A stretch of 64,000 nucleotides of DNA from Aestuariibacter sp. GS-14 (GCF_006494365.1 NZ_VHIP01000016.1:43646-107645), one strand, 5' to 3'. Positions 47,053 through 55,586 are shown, numbered from the stretch's first letter. The notes: generated by a model not told the origin, from the sequence alone. Made by a program: numbers and translations.

Positions 47053-48027
47053 TTACTTATCCAGCGTGATGCGGCCATTTACGGTAGACACTCTCACCTT
47101 ACCTTCACCGCTACCCATGGTGAAATCAATCCAGCGGCCTGGGCCGTATTTCGACTTTTTCACTTCGGTGTCATTCAGGTTATTGATGATCTTCCCGCCG
47201 GCGTGTGCTTCTACCTCGAAACGGGCCGACACGTCAGGCTGGAATGAAAGCTCAATACGCCCGCCTACTGAATCCACTTCCACTTCGCCGCCTTTGGCAA
47301 GTTTCATGTCTACTTTGGCATTCCCGTTTACCGACGTCATATTCAGTTCGCTCACATTGCCTAGCATCAGCTTGGAATTACCATTCACGGTTTCCAGTGA
47401 AATCACTTTACTGTTACTTTGCAGGTCGATTTCGCCATTTACGCTAGTCACCGTTAAGCTGTCTTCGCTTACGTGCTGTACTTCCATATCGCCGTTAACC
47501 GACTCAATTTCAACGCTACCCGATACCTTTACCAACTCAATGTTACCATTCACCGACTCCACAATGACCCGGCGGGCAACGTCTTCCAGAAAGATATTGC
47601 CGTTCACCACTTCGACTGACGTTCCGCCTTGTACTCCACTTACTTTTACATTGGCGTTAACGGTTTCATACGACACTTTACTGTTTACCGGCACATATAC
47701 GACCAGGTCATCCTTGGCGTCCTCTTTGTCTTCCCAGCGATAGTGGTTGTTCTTCACTTCTACATCAATCACCACCGTATTGCCCCTGGTTTCAAAGGTA
47801 AACTCTTCGGTTAGCGAGCCCAGTTTACCGCTGATGCTCACCTGATTTTTGTCCCAGGTTTTAATTTCAGCTTTGCCGTACACATGCTCCATTTCAACCG
47901 TTGGCGAACTGTTGGTATCCAGTGTCTGATCGATTGTTTGTTGTGCCGAGGCCATACCTGATGATGCCAGTACGATTGCACCTACACCTATACGGCGTAG
48001 CAAAGAGGTATTAAACGTAATATTCAT
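47053..48027 (-). CDS. DUF4097 family secreted beta-solenoid protein
   Basis: A 324-residue exported protein: signal peptide (1-28, ending GMASAQ), then a repetitive beta-strand domain with a recurring VNG turn (ESVNGNIELV, ESVNGDMEV, TSVNGEIDL, ETVNGNSKLM, TSVNGNAKVD) spaced about 20 residues, as in the DUF4097 adhesin-like family. Last gene of an operon with an ECF sigma factor and a membrane anti-sigma-like protein, 15 bp after the latter. It may report or respond to envelope state; function unknown. Confidence 0.88.
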   Translation of the reverse strand: MNITFNTSLLRRIGVGAIVLASSGMASAQQTIDQTLDTNSSPTVEMEHVYGKAEIKTWDKNQVSISGKLGSLTEEFTFETRGNTVVIDVEVKNNHYRWEDKEDAKDDLVVYVPVNSKVSYETVNANVKVSGVQGGTSVEVVNGNIFLEDVARRVIVESVNGNIELVKVSGSVEIESVNGDMEVQHVSEDSLTVTSVNGEIDLQSNSKVISLETVNGNSKLMLGNVSELNMTSVNGNAKVDMKLAKGGEVEVDSVGGRIELSFQPDVSARFEVEAHAGGKIINNLNDTEVKKSKYGPGRWIDFTMGSGEGKVRVSTVNGRITLDK

Positions 48028-48042
48028 GATCGTTCCTCACAT

Positions 48043-48552
48043 TTAAATTTGTTGCCATTTGGGCGCGTGCACTCGCTCAATCAGGTCAATTTGTTGTTGA
48101 TACACAGTTTGTAGCATGCGAAGCAGTGCTACGTTGTTCGGGTCGTGCTTCAGCGCCGATTTAATGGCTGCTGCTGCGTCTTCCAGCTCGGTTAACTGAG
48201 CCTGCCAGTTATCCGTTAGTGCGGGTTTATCCTGGTAAGTCACCAGCAATGACGATTTCTGACTCTCGTATTGTTCACTCAGTTGCGCTATTACTGCCGC
48301 GCTATCCAGGCCCGTTACCGCGGGGCCAGATAAATCCGACATACTGAGCCACACAGCCACAGCAGGGACTAAAATACTGGCTGCTACTGCACCATACATC
48401 CAGGACCGGGGCTTTGATTTACCTGCGATTGACGGTTGTTCAGTAATCGCCAGTTCAATCCCCTGCCATAAGTCGCGATTTGGCTGTACGCTGTTGGGGA
48501 GCGACTGTAGCTGTTGTTGTAAGCTGTCTTGTGATTTATTGGTCGTCATCAC
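48043..48552 (-). CDS. Membrane anti-sigma-like protein
   Basis: A 169-residue protein with a cytoplasmic N-terminus (about 1-48), one membrane helix (GAVAASILVPAVAVWLSM) and a helical periplasmic part. The topology and position, overlapping the upstream sigma-factor gene by 17 bp, fit an anti-sigma factor. There is no HxxxCxxC zinc motif, so it is not a ZAS-type anti-sigma. The role is inferred from context. Confidence 0.65.
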   Translation of the reverse strand: MMTTNKSQDSLQQQLQSLPNSVQPNRDLWQGIELAITEQPSIAGKSKPRSWMYGAVAASILVPAVAVWLSMSDLSGPAVTGLDSAAVIAQLSEQYESQKSSLLVTYQDKPALTDNWQAQLTELEDAAAAIKSALKHDPNNVALLRMLQTVYQQQIDLIERVHAPKWQQI

Positions 48553-49111
48553 CTAACCACTCCTGTAATAACTGTCTTGCCCGATGAAACTGCGCTTTAC
48601 TGGTGCCTGCTGCCATATTCAGCATGTCGGCAATGTCTTCGTGCCGGTAGCCTTCGATAGCGTGCAGCACAAACACCTGCCGGGCCCGCTCGGGCAATTT
48701 CAAAATACATTTATCGAGTTGCGATAAGTCTAACGACTCGCTCGCTGTAATCTGTTGTTCGTTGGCACTTTCCAGGCCAAACATACGGTGAAACCAACCC
48801 CGTTGCTTGCGCATGTAAGATATCGTTACGTTAGCCGTTACGCTGTGCAGCCAGGTAGAAAACTGGCTTTTGTGCGAAAAGTTTTCCAGTTTTTGCCATA
48901 CCTGCACAAACACTTCCTGGGTAGCATCTTCTGCCAGTGCCGCATCGCCGGTAAGACGTAAACTCAATGCGTATACCTGACCCACATACTTTTGATAAAT
49001 GTGCTGATACGCCTGCACATTTCCCTGTATGGCTGCCTGCAAGTGCTGCTGTAATTGTTGTTGAGCAAATGCATCGGTAGCATCCACTACATTTCCCTGG
49101 CCGACTGTCAT
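48536..49111 (-). CDS. ECF-type RNA polymerase sigma factor
   Basis: A 191-residue sigma-70 family protein lacking region 1. Region 2 has ALRLTGDAALAEDATQEVFV and WLHSVTANVTISYMRK; region 4 has LPERARQVFVLHAIEGYRHE followed by the helix-turn-helix DIADMLNMAAGTSKAQFHRA. It is first in an operon with an anti-sigma-like protein and a DUF4097 protein, so it probably controls its own operon in response to an envelope signal. Confidence 0.93.
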   Translation of the reverse strand: MTVGQGNVVDATDAFAQQQLQQHLQAAIQGNVQAYQHIYQKYVGQVYALSLRLTGDAALAEDATQEVFVQVWQKLENFSHKSQFSTWLHSVTANVTISYMRKQRGWFHRMFGLESANEQQITASESLDLSQLDKCILKLPERARQVFVLHAIEGYRHEDIADMLNMAAGTSKAQFHRARQLLQEWLGDDDQ

Positions 49112-49310
49112 GTCATTGGGCTCTCTTTCGTTATTTTTTGTTGTTACAGGGCATTAGTCGCAACGCTTTTAGCGAAGGTTTAAAGGACATGAAAAAAATT
49201 AAAAAAAAACACAAAACCATCATAACCCGTAATGCTTTGAATTAAATAGTAATGACAGCATGTCGTTTGGAAATAGGAAGCAGGTGTTAGAAAACAAGGC
49301 ATGATAAGAA

Positions 49311-49334
49311 AAGGGCAACTCGCTGGCTGCCCTT
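49311..49334 (-). terminator. Terminator after the MBL hydrolase gene
   Basis: Arms AAGGGCA (49311-49317) and TGCCCTT (49328-49334) with a 10-base loop, followed on the minus strand by a short TTTCTT tract. It lies directly after the hydrolase stop codon at 49342. Confidence 0.65.
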
Positions 49335-49341
49335 GTGTTGT

Positions 49342-50427
49342 CTATTTTAGCGAAGTCCACCAGGGCGATTCGGGATAGTCACTTCCTACTGTCACGACCT
49401 CACCCACTATAGGTGTAGTAAGCGATACGCCTTTTTCAGCCGCAGCGTGACTGACTCTGTCGAGCGGTTCATACCAGGCGTGAAAGGCAAGATCGAAGGT
49501 GCCGTTGTGAATTGGCATCATCACTTTTCCCTTTAAATCTGAATGTGCCTGTACACTTTGCTCGGGCGTCATATGAATATCCTGCCAGTCTTTATCGTAT
49601 GCACCGGTCTCGATAAGGGTGAGATCAAATGGGCCATATTTGTCGCCGATAGTTTTAAATCCATCGAAGTAGCCCGAATCACCGCTGAAATATACACTCT
49701 GAGCAGGTGTTTTGATAACCCACGACCCCCACAAGGTTGCATTGGCGTCCCCTAGCCCTCGCCCAGAGAAGTGTTGAGTGGGCGTAAACGCAATGGTGGT
49801 ATTGTTAAACGAACGCGACTGCCACCAGTCAAAGCTATGGATTTTTTCAGCTTGGATACCAAAGCGTTGCAGATCGCCTTCTACGCCTAACGGTACGTAG
49901 AAGTTTGCGACTTTTGATTTCAACAAGGTAATGGTTTGCTTATCCAGATGATCATAGTGATTGTGCGAAATCAGCACGCGATCGATAGGAGGTAGGTCTT
50001 CCAGACTGATGGGGGTATCCTGAAACCGTTTCGGCCCCAAAAAACGAAAAGGCGAGGCGCGCTCTGAGAAAACCGGATCGAGCAACCAGTACTCTCCTTC
50101 TACTTTCATTAAAAAAGAAGAGTGACCTAATTTCACCAGATGTATCCCCTGGCTTGGTATCTCTGCTATCGCCCCGGCAGTGAGGTATTTCATCGGTAAC
50201 GGTAGGTTTGGCTCGGTATCTACGCGCTTCTCTGTAATAAACCGCCACATAATCTTAAGCGTCTTCGACAGACTATTCGGCGAAGTAGGCGCGTCATTCA
50301 CAAATTTGCCATTGTGATAATGCGTCGACCCAGAGAGATCGGCTATCACTTCTGCATTTAAACTCTTGATCATCAATCCAGCTCCAGTCAGCACAATAAG
50401 GGAAAGGGCAATACCTAAATACTTCAT
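49342..50427 (-). CDS. MBL-fold metallo-hydrolase (UlaG/NAPE-PLD-like), membrane-anchored
   Basis: A 361-residue protein with an N-terminal hydrophobic signal or anchor (LGIALSLIVLTGAGLMI), then an MBL domain: HSSFLMKVEGEYWLLDPVF, metal motif SHNHYDHLDK, TQHFSGRG, SGDSGYFDGF and C-terminal PIHNGTFDLAFH. This matches the group around UlaG and N-acylphosphatidylethanolamine phospholipase D; the substrate is unknown. It is divergent from a TetR gene across a short region holding a perfect palindrome, so it is probably the regulated target. Confidence 0.87.
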   Translation of the reverse strand: MKYLGIALSLIVLTGAGLMIKSLNAEVIADLSGSTHYHNGKFVNDAPTSPNSLSKTLKIMWRFITEKRVDTEPNLPLPMKYLTAGAIAEIPSQGIHLVKLGHSSFLMKVEGEYWLLDPVFSERASPFRFLGPKRFQDTPISLEDLPPIDRVLISHNHYDHLDKQTITLLKSKVANFYVPLGVEGDLQRFGIQAEKIHSFDWWQSRSFNNTTIAFTPTQHFSGRGLGDANATLWGSWVIKTPAQSVYFSGDSGYFDGFKTIGDKYGPFDLTLIETGAYDKDWQDIHMTPEQSVQAHSDLKGKVMMPIHNGTFDLAFHAWYEPLDRVSHAAAEKGVSLTTPIVGEVVTVGSDYPESPWWTSLK

Positions 50428-50440
50428 TTCAGACTCTTTA

Positions 50441-50463
50441 GTAAACTACACTGTGTAGTTTAC
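50441..50463. promoter_or_regulatory. Perfect 23-bp palindrome, probable TetR operator
   Basis: GTAAACTACAC, one central base, then GTGTAGTTTAC: a perfect 11-bp inverted repeat in the divergent region between the hydrolase and TetR genes. A degenerate second copy (GTAAACTCAA-TAGTGTAAC) follows at 50480-50498. Such operators are typical for TetR regulators controlling their own and the divergent promoter. Confidence 0.8.
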
Positions 50464-50539
50464 TTTTAAAGTACAAAAAGTAAACTCAATAGTGTAACTT
50501 TTTATGTCATTGGGCTATGATGCCTGTTGTTTAGTAGCG

Positions 50540-51154
50540 ATGAATAACAAAAAATACAGTGACATGAAGCTCTCGGAAAAAAAGCGATTACAAATTGTTG
50601 AAACCGCAGCACGTTTATTTGCCAGCAACGGATTGGAGGCCACCAGTATGGATGTTGTGGCAACGGAGGCAAAGGTGTCAAAGCGTACGGTTTACAATCA
50701 CTTCGCCACCAAAACGGCCTTGTTTCAGGCGGTGTTGGAATCTATGTTTGCTAAAGTCGACCAGGGAGAGCAAATTGCGTTTGATGCCAGCCAACCTTTG
50801 GATTTGCAGTTAAAGGCCATCGCCGGTAGTGAAATAGCACTGCTTACTTCCCCTGCCTATATTGCTATGGCACGAGTGGCGTTTATGCAAATGCTACAGG
50901 ACCCGGAATTGGCCAAATCCCTTAACGGGCAGTCGGTCGGCTGTTTGCGCTATCTCGATAATTTTTTAACTGCGGCCAGCCATGCCGGCGTGGTTAATAT
51001 TCAGGATATCCAACTTGCAGCAAAACAGTTTGTTTATCAGCTCAAATCGTTAATTTTTTACCCGTTACTGTATGGTATTGTGGAGCGTGATGATTTGAAT
51101 TGTGATTACATAGTCGACGAAACCGTAAAGCTTTTTGTCGCCAGATATACCTAA
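50540..51154 (+). CDS. TetR/AcrR family transcriptional regulator
   Basis: A 204-residue regulator with the N-terminal helix-turn-helix RLQIVETAARLFASNGLEAT followed by VATEAKVSKRTVYNHFATK, and a helical ligand domain including FLTAASHAGVVN. I chose the ATG at 50540 because an in-frame ATG at 50504 would leave only 5 bp after the second operator-like repeat and gives an atypically long N-terminus; neither has a strong ribosome site. MOSC and GGCT genes follow on the same strand and may be co-regulated. Confidence 0.9.
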   Translation: MNNKKYSDMKLSEKKRLQIVETAARLFASNGLEATSMDVVATEAKVSKRTVYNHFATKTALFQAVLESMFAKVDQGEQIAFDASQPLDLQLKAIAGSEIALLTSPAYIAMARVAFMQMLQDPELAKSLNGQSVGCLRYLDNFLTAASHAGVVNIQDIQLAAKQFVYQLKSLIFYPLLYGIVERDDLNCDYIVDETVKLFVARYT

Positions 51155-51175
51155 CATTACTTTAAGGATGCTGCT

Positions 51176-51817
51176 GTGATTGTTTCTGCGTTGTATGCGG
51201 GGCAACCTGCTCCACTAGGCCCCCGAAAGGCACTATCGGCTATATGCAAACAGCCGGTAAACCAACTCACGGTGCATATTGATCGCACCGACGAAGACCA
51301 GCAAGCGAACCTGCGTTTGCATGGCGGCCCGGAAAAAGTACTTCATCAGTTTAGCCTTAGCAGCTATAACACCATTGAAGCTCACTTCCCGGCACTTGCC
51401 AACAAACTGCTGCCTGGCAGTATTGGTGAAAATATTTCAATAGATGGCATGACCGACGAAAATGTGTTTATTGGCGATGTTTACGCCATAGGTGAAGTGA
51501 TTGTTCAGGTGGGTGCACCGCGTGCGCCCTGCAACAAAATAAACCACCGTTTCGACACGCCTAACCTCGATCAATTTGTTGGTAATAAGGGCGTAACGGG
51601 TTGGTACTACCGGGTAAAACAAACCGGCGTAATCAACGTTGGCGATACGGTGGCGTTAATTGAACGTGCCGCCAACACGGTAAGTGTTGGCGAGTTAATG
51701 CGCACGGTGTATAACCCTGAATATTTTGGCAATGCTGCCAAATTGGTAAGTATTCCGGTATTGGATGACGAATGGCGGGGTAAATGTGAAAAGGCTGCTG
51801 CTAAAGCCGCTGGCTAA
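51176..51817 (+). CDS. MOSC domain protein (YiiM-like)
   Basis: A 213-residue MOSC-domain protein. Family motifs: LRLHGGPEKVLHQFSLSSYN, PGSIGENISIDGM, and the cysteine-bearing VGAPRAPCNKI, where the cysteine is a candidate molybdenum-cofactor ligand. YiiM relatives reduce N-hydroxylated bases and related compounds. The start is a GTG at 51176 with AAGGA eight bases before; an ATG just upstream runs straight into a stop. It follows the TetR gene by 21 bp. Confidence 0.9.
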   Translation: MIVSALYAGQPAPLGPRKALSAICKQPVNQLTVHIDRTDEDQQANLRLHGGPEKVLHQFSLSSYNTIEAHFPALANKLLPGSIGENISIDGMTDENVFIGDVYAIGEVIVQVGAPRAPCNKINHRFDTPNLDQFVGNKGVTGWYYRVKQTGVINVGDTVALIERAANTVSVGELMRTVYNPEYFGNAAKLVSIPVLDDEWRGKCEKAAAKAAG

Positions 51818-52232
51818 ATTACCCTGCAACAAGGTGCCGGTATTTTGCTATGGCACCCTGCAGATACCGACATTACAACGCATCCTGTTCGGACAGCGAG
51901 TACGTGGTTGTTCAGCCAAATTGTATGGCTGGCAACGCTTGATGAGTCACGACGGCTATTGGTTTATCACTCCCAAACCCGGCGCTGTGGTGCGAGGCAA
52001 GGTCATCTGGCTGTCTGTTCAACAATTGCAGCATTGCGATAACTGGGAAGAGGTACCTTACTATCAACGCGAGCGTGTAAGGGTGCTACAAGGCAATCGA
52101 CACCTCTCCACTTACGCATACACGCGGCGAGGCGCAAAAGGCAAAGCCAAATCAACCTCTTCGCTGTCGGCGTTTCCTTTGCCCACAGTGTTCAAAGCGG
52201 CTAAACAGAGTCGCTTTGCCGCTTCGCCCTAA
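51786..52232 (+). CDS. Gamma-glutamylcyclotransferase-like (GGCT/AIG2) protein
   Basis: A protein of about 148 residues with the GGCT-fold signature VPVFCYGTLQ (YGTL substrate loop), followed by RVRGCSAKLYGWQRL and the YxRERVRV segment. Catalytic glutamate candidate lies in WEEVPYYQRE. I set the start at the GTG at 51786; an ATG at 51765 is also possible. It overlaps the MOSC gene by 32 bp, which suggests coupling. The C-terminal tail is basic and low in complexity. Activity on gamma-glutamyl substrates is not certain. Confidence 0.78.
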   Translation: MKRLLLKPLAKLPCNKVPVFCYGTLQIPTLQRILFGQRVRGCSAKLYGWQRLMSHDGYWFITPKPGAVVRGKVIWLSVQQLQHCDNWEEVPYYQRERVRVLQGNRHLSTYAYTRRGAKGKAKSTSSLSAFPLPTVFKAAKQSRFAASP

Positions 52233-53041
52233 TAGTCGCACGGCGGGTATTGCGCCACTGTCTCACTGGCCGCTTGTTTCAACAACGCCTGTACATTTGC
52301 CGGTACATCAAGGGTATGAAAAGTGGAAAGCAAATCTACCGATTCGCCGGTAATGGATTCCGCCAGCACAAACGCGGCAAGCAATGTACCGGTTACATTC
52401 GCGTGATTCCCGTCGGGAGCATACAGTGAGATGCCTGGGTCCACCCCAATGGCCCAGTCCCAGGCAAGACCCACAGGTGCCACACAAGCACCACTTTTTT
52501 CGGCAATGCCTTTATGAATATTATGAATATACTGACCATCAGAGGGATCGCTTTGAATGCCCCACTCCGGAAATAATACCGGTTGCGCGTAATTTGAATA
52601 CGCTCTTCGAATAAGTGCCTCAGCTCCCTCAGTAGAGTAAACCTGCGTATGTGATACCGAAACGCGCTGCGCCTGCAATACAATATGGCTCCAGGTTTGC
52701 GAGTCGATAGCGGATAACACCTCACTTGATTGGGTATGCTGATATAGAAACGCAATTTGCTGGATCCGCTCTACACGAATCGTTTTTTCAGGCACTAATG
52801 CTTGTAATACCATTGCCAGTGTATCGGGCAGGTTAACCGAGGCAGTGTGACTGTTACCCATCATTAAAACACTGATCGTATTGGGGTCGAGTGGCGACGG
52901 CCCCGATTGCGGCTGCGTAAAAGGCGGTATGGGTTCTCCGCCAGCAGTACCACCTGACGAACCACCGCATGCGCTAAGCCCTGTAACCAACACCATCAGT
53001 ACTATCCGTGTCGCCCAGTGTCGACGTTGTTTATTGTGCAT
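52229..53041 (-). CDS. Predicted SGNH-like hydrolase lipoprotein
   Basis: A 270-residue exported protein. Lipobox LSAC (VLVTGLSACGGSSGG) followed by a Gly/Ser/Pro linker, then a domain with a block I-like GNSHTASVNLPDTL and a C-terminal DGNHANVTGT that look like the serine and Asp/His blocks of SGNH hydrolases. The assignment is structural guesswork from two motifs. The start at 53041 gives a normal signal peptide; a longer frame 11 codons upstream does not. It converges with the GGCT gene with a 4-bp overlap of stop regions. Confidence 0.65.
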   Translation of the reverse strand: MHNKQRRHWATRIVLMVLVTGLSACGGSSGGTAGGEPIPPFTQPQSGPSPLDPNTISVLMMGNSHTASVNLPDTLAMVLQALVPEKTIRVERIQQIAFLYQHTQSSEVLSAIDSQTWSHIVLQAQRVSVSHTQVYSTEGAEALIRRAYSNYAQPVLFPEWGIQSDPSDGQYIHNIHKGIAEKSGACVAPVGLAWDWAIGVDPGISLYAPDGNHANVTGTLLAAFVLAESITGESVDLLSTFHTLDVPANVQALLKQAASETVAQYPPCDY

Positions 53042-53153
53042 TTTCCAGCTCTGTTCAACTACCCGCCACAACATTAGCAGGGCTTAATCCTTCACGCACG
53101 CGCTTTTATTGTCTATTATTTGAACAGCAACTACAGCATAAGGACAATCACAC

Positions 53154-53693
53154 ATGGACGTAAAAGCAATGATCGATGCCATCCTGGCAAAAGAAGGTGG
53201 CTACGTTAATCATCCCGCAGATCGCGGTGGCCCCACCAATTTTGGCATCACGCAAAAAACATTGTCGCGTTATCTGGAAGTGGTAGTTACCGCCGAAATG
53301 GTGAAAGCCATGGACATAGAAACCGCGCGTGATATCTATGAACTCAATTACTATCGTAAGCCCCGAATCGACAAGCTCCCGGAACCCTTGCAGCCATTTT
53401 TGTTCGACTCAGCGGTAAATCACGGCCCACGCCGTGCGATCAAGTTTTTACAGGAAGTGTGCAATGATGCCGGTTTTGGCCCCCTCACCGTGGACGGGCT
53501 AATGGGTCCGAAAACCAAAGCACAGGCATTTGCGTGCCTGGAAGCACTCAAAGACTGGATGCTGGTTGCCCTGGTAGAAGAACGCCAGATGTTTTATGTG
53601 GAAATTGCCACTAACGATGAATCCCAGCAAGTCTTTCTGAATGGATGGCTAGCCCGCGCCCGCAGTTTCCTGCCCACTGAAGCAATAGCGTAA
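53154..53693 (+). CDS. GH108-family endolysin (phage-type lysozyme)
   Basis: A 179-residue glycoside hydrolase 108 muramidase. The catalytic-site signature EGGYVNHPADRGGPTNFGIT is complete at about residues 14-33 (catalytic E14), followed by IYELNYYRKPRIDKLP, and a C-terminal peptidoglycan-binding-like 3 domain with VDGLMGPKTKAQAF. No signal peptide, so release would need a holin. The next gene, 11 bp downstream, is a holin interrupted by a mobile element. No other phage genes are visible. Confidence 0.9.
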   Translation: MDVKAMIDAILAKEGGYVNHPADRGGPTNFGITQKTLSRYLEVVVTAEMVKAMDIETARDIYELNYYRKPRIDKLPEPLQPFLFDSAVNHGPRRAIKFLQEVCNDAGFGPLTVDGLMGPKTKAQAFACLEALKDWMLVALVEERQMFYVEIATNDESQQVFLNGWLARARSFLPTEAIA

Positions 53694-53703
53694 GGATACT
53701 CTC

Positions 53704-54708
53704 ATGAGCAAACTATTAGACAATCCCGTATCGGCGATTGCATCGTCGGTATCTAATACCAATTCGCATAGAAGTTTGCTCACTCAGCAGCACTGGCAGG
53801 CTTTTTAGCTAGGCTTGATTGCACAGGTTTGGTGGTTCCAAATCAAGCAAGCGTAACAACGCTAAAAAGCCTGCCAGTACTGCCCGAAGGGAGTGGCCAA
53901 AACGACTTACATCTGTGTTGCGTCCTCTGGACATAGAATGACTATGCCTCAGAGAACGCGTCGTGATCTAAGTCGTTTTCGACTAGCCCTCAGGGATCAC
54001 TCTGAGAGGGCAAACTTCTATGCGAATTGGTATAAAGGCGTAGAAACCGTGGCGGGAGTATTCACTACCAATAAAGAAAAAGAGGCACAGCGTTCTGCCG
54101 ATGAACAAATGGCACTGCTACGGGCGTATCAGGCCGAATTTAACAAACTGGAAAATCGCAACTGGGTAGATTCACTGGCAGACGGATTTAACCGCTTAAT
54201 ACGGCCAATGATTGTATCGCTGATCCTGTTTATCTTTGTGGTGGCTTACATTTCACCAAAACATCTGGCAGAAATTACCCTTGCCATTAGTGCCATCCCA
54301 GATGGTTACTGGACACTGTTAAGTGTAATCATAGCCTTTTACTTTGGTGGCAGAATGCAGCTAAAAAGCCAGCAATTCCGGTTTAGTGAAACCCAGGCGC
54401 AAGCGGTTAAAGCGTTAATTGAAACCAAAGCCGAATTCAGAAAACTGGAAATAGATAACGATGAACCTGATCGCCTGATTGGCGACAGTGCCGCAAAAGA
54501 GAGTGACTTTGACAAGCGCCGAGCGGCACAAATTAACACGGCAGTAGAATCGGCTCTGCAGCACGCGGTTACCGACCCAACAGATACAACACAACTAGCA
54601 GCCAACCAGCAGGCACTTGCCAGTAAAGTAACCGAGATGCTAAACGAATCACCGGATTCACTTAAAGCAAGGCGAAAGTTTGGGCCTCGGAAGTTAGGCA
54701 GGAGGTAA
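53704..54708 (+). pseudogene. Holin (3TM type) interrupted by a MITE-like element
   Basis: The gene starts at the ATG at 53704 (MSKLLDNPVSAIASSVSN), is broken at 53757 by an inserted element and terminates at a TAG inside it (53806). The rest, KGVETVAGVFTTNKEKEA onward, continues in the same frame after 54033, with two membrane helices (PMIVSLILFIFVVAYI and YWTLLSVIIAFYFGG) and a charged tail, as in 3TM holins. Excising 276 bases gives an intact 242-residue holin. A GTG at 53893 inside the element could start a chimeric distal product; whether it is made is unknown. Confidence 0.8.
53757..54032. mobile_element. MITE-like element with 23-24-bp perfect terminal inverted repeats
   Basis: The ends are exact inverted repeats: left 53756-53779 starting ATACCAATTCGCATAG, right 54010-54033 ending CTATGCGAATTGGTAT. 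Inside are further perfect palindromes: an 18-bp pair (53792-53809 with 53861-53878) enclosing GCTTGATT/AATCAAGC, and an 11-bp pair AAAACGACTTA / TAAGTCGTTTT. No transposase is encoded. TA-rich ends fit a Tc1/mariner- or IS630-type mover acting in trans, but this is inference. It sits in the holin gene. Confidence 0.85.
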
Positions 54709-54822
54709 CATAATTGAATTACCAGCTTGGTATATTTAATAGAGCAATACAGCGTAATTTCAGCGTAGAAATCAGGTTGCGTGAATAATGCCTACAGCCA
54801 GCCCTACTTTTTTAATACGCAT

Positions 54823-54851
54823 AAAAAAACCGCGCCTGAGCGCGGTTTTTT
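54823..54851 (-). terminator. Bidirectional terminator, rpsF-rpsR-rplI operon
   Basis: Stem CCGCGC / GCGCGG with A-tract on the left and T-tract on the right, 16 bp after the rplI stop codon. It can also end transcripts from the holin side. Confidence 0.9.
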
Positions 54852-54866
54852 CGAATCGTTTAGCAA

Positions 54867-55319
54867 TTAAGCTTCAGCGATAATTACAACTTTAGCAGTT
54901 GCCATTACTTCTGAGTGCAATTGCACGTCGATGTCGTATTCACCAGTTTCACGCAGTGTACCTGTAGGCAGCTTAACTTCTGCCTTAGTTACCGCTACGC
55001 CAGCAGCAGTGATTGCTTCTGCGATGTCACGAGTACCAACAGAACCGAACAGTTTACCTTCTTCACCAGCTGGTGCAGCAATAGTAACTTCGCCCAGTTC
55101 AGCAATTTTAGCAGCACGCGCTTCGGCAGCAGCCAATTGCTCAGCAATTTTCGCTTCCAGCTCAGCACGACGCTGTTCAAATTTTTCAACGTTAGCTTTA
55201 GTTGCAGGAACTGCTTTACCCTGTGGGAAAAGGAAGTTACGTGCAAAGCCAGACTTAACAGTGACAGTGTCACCCAAACCGCCTAAATTGGCGACTTTAT
55301 CCAGTAGAATGATTTCCAT
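54867..55319 (-). CDS. rplI: Ribosomal protein bL9
   Basis: A 150-residue large-subunit protein. N-terminal domain [20 protein letters not shown] with [17 protein letters not shown] is the bL9 signature, followed by the long connecting helix and the C-terminal domain. Third gene of the rpsF-rpsR-rplI operon, 27 bp after rpsR. Ends before a strong terminator. Confidence 0.97.
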   Translation of the reverse strand: MEIILLDKVANLGGLGDTVTVKSGFARNFLFPQGKAVPATKANVEKFEQRRAELEAKIAEQLAAAEARAAKIAELGEVTIAAPAGEEGKLFGSVGTRDIAEAITAAGVAVTKAEVKLPTGTLRETGEYDIDVQLHSEVMATAKVVIIAEA

Positions 55320-55346
55320 CGATGCTACCCCTTATTCTTCGCCAAA

Positions 55347-55574
55347 TTACTTGTGTGAGTCAGTGTACGGAAGCAACGCTAAGAAACGCGCACGCTTGAT
55401 CGCACTAGACAGTTGGCGCTGATATTTAGCGCTGGTGCCGGTAATACGGCTAGGTACAATTTTACCGCTTTCGGTGATGTAGTTTCTCAACGTAGCGATA
55501 TCTTTGTAATCAATCTCAACAACACCTTCTGCAGAGAAACGGCAGAATTTACGACGTCTAAAAAAACGAGCCAT
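55347..55574 (-). CDS. rpsR: Ribosomal protein bS18
   Basis: A 75-residue small-subunit protein: [20 protein letters not shown] and [20 protein letters not shown] are diagnostic. It follows rpsF by 12 bp with no priB gene between them, unlike Escherichia coli where priB lies in this gap. bS6 and bS18 form a heterodimer on the platform of the 30S subunit. Confidence 0.97.
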   Translation of the reverse strand: MARFFRRRKFCRFSAEGVVEIDYKDIATLRNYITESGKIVPSRITGTSAKYQRQLSSAIKRARFLALLPYTDSHK

Positions 55575-55586
55575 TGTTAATTCCCC

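Noticed and set aside
53154-54708. Intact prophage
   Set aside because: Only endolysin and broken holin are present; flanks are core genes.
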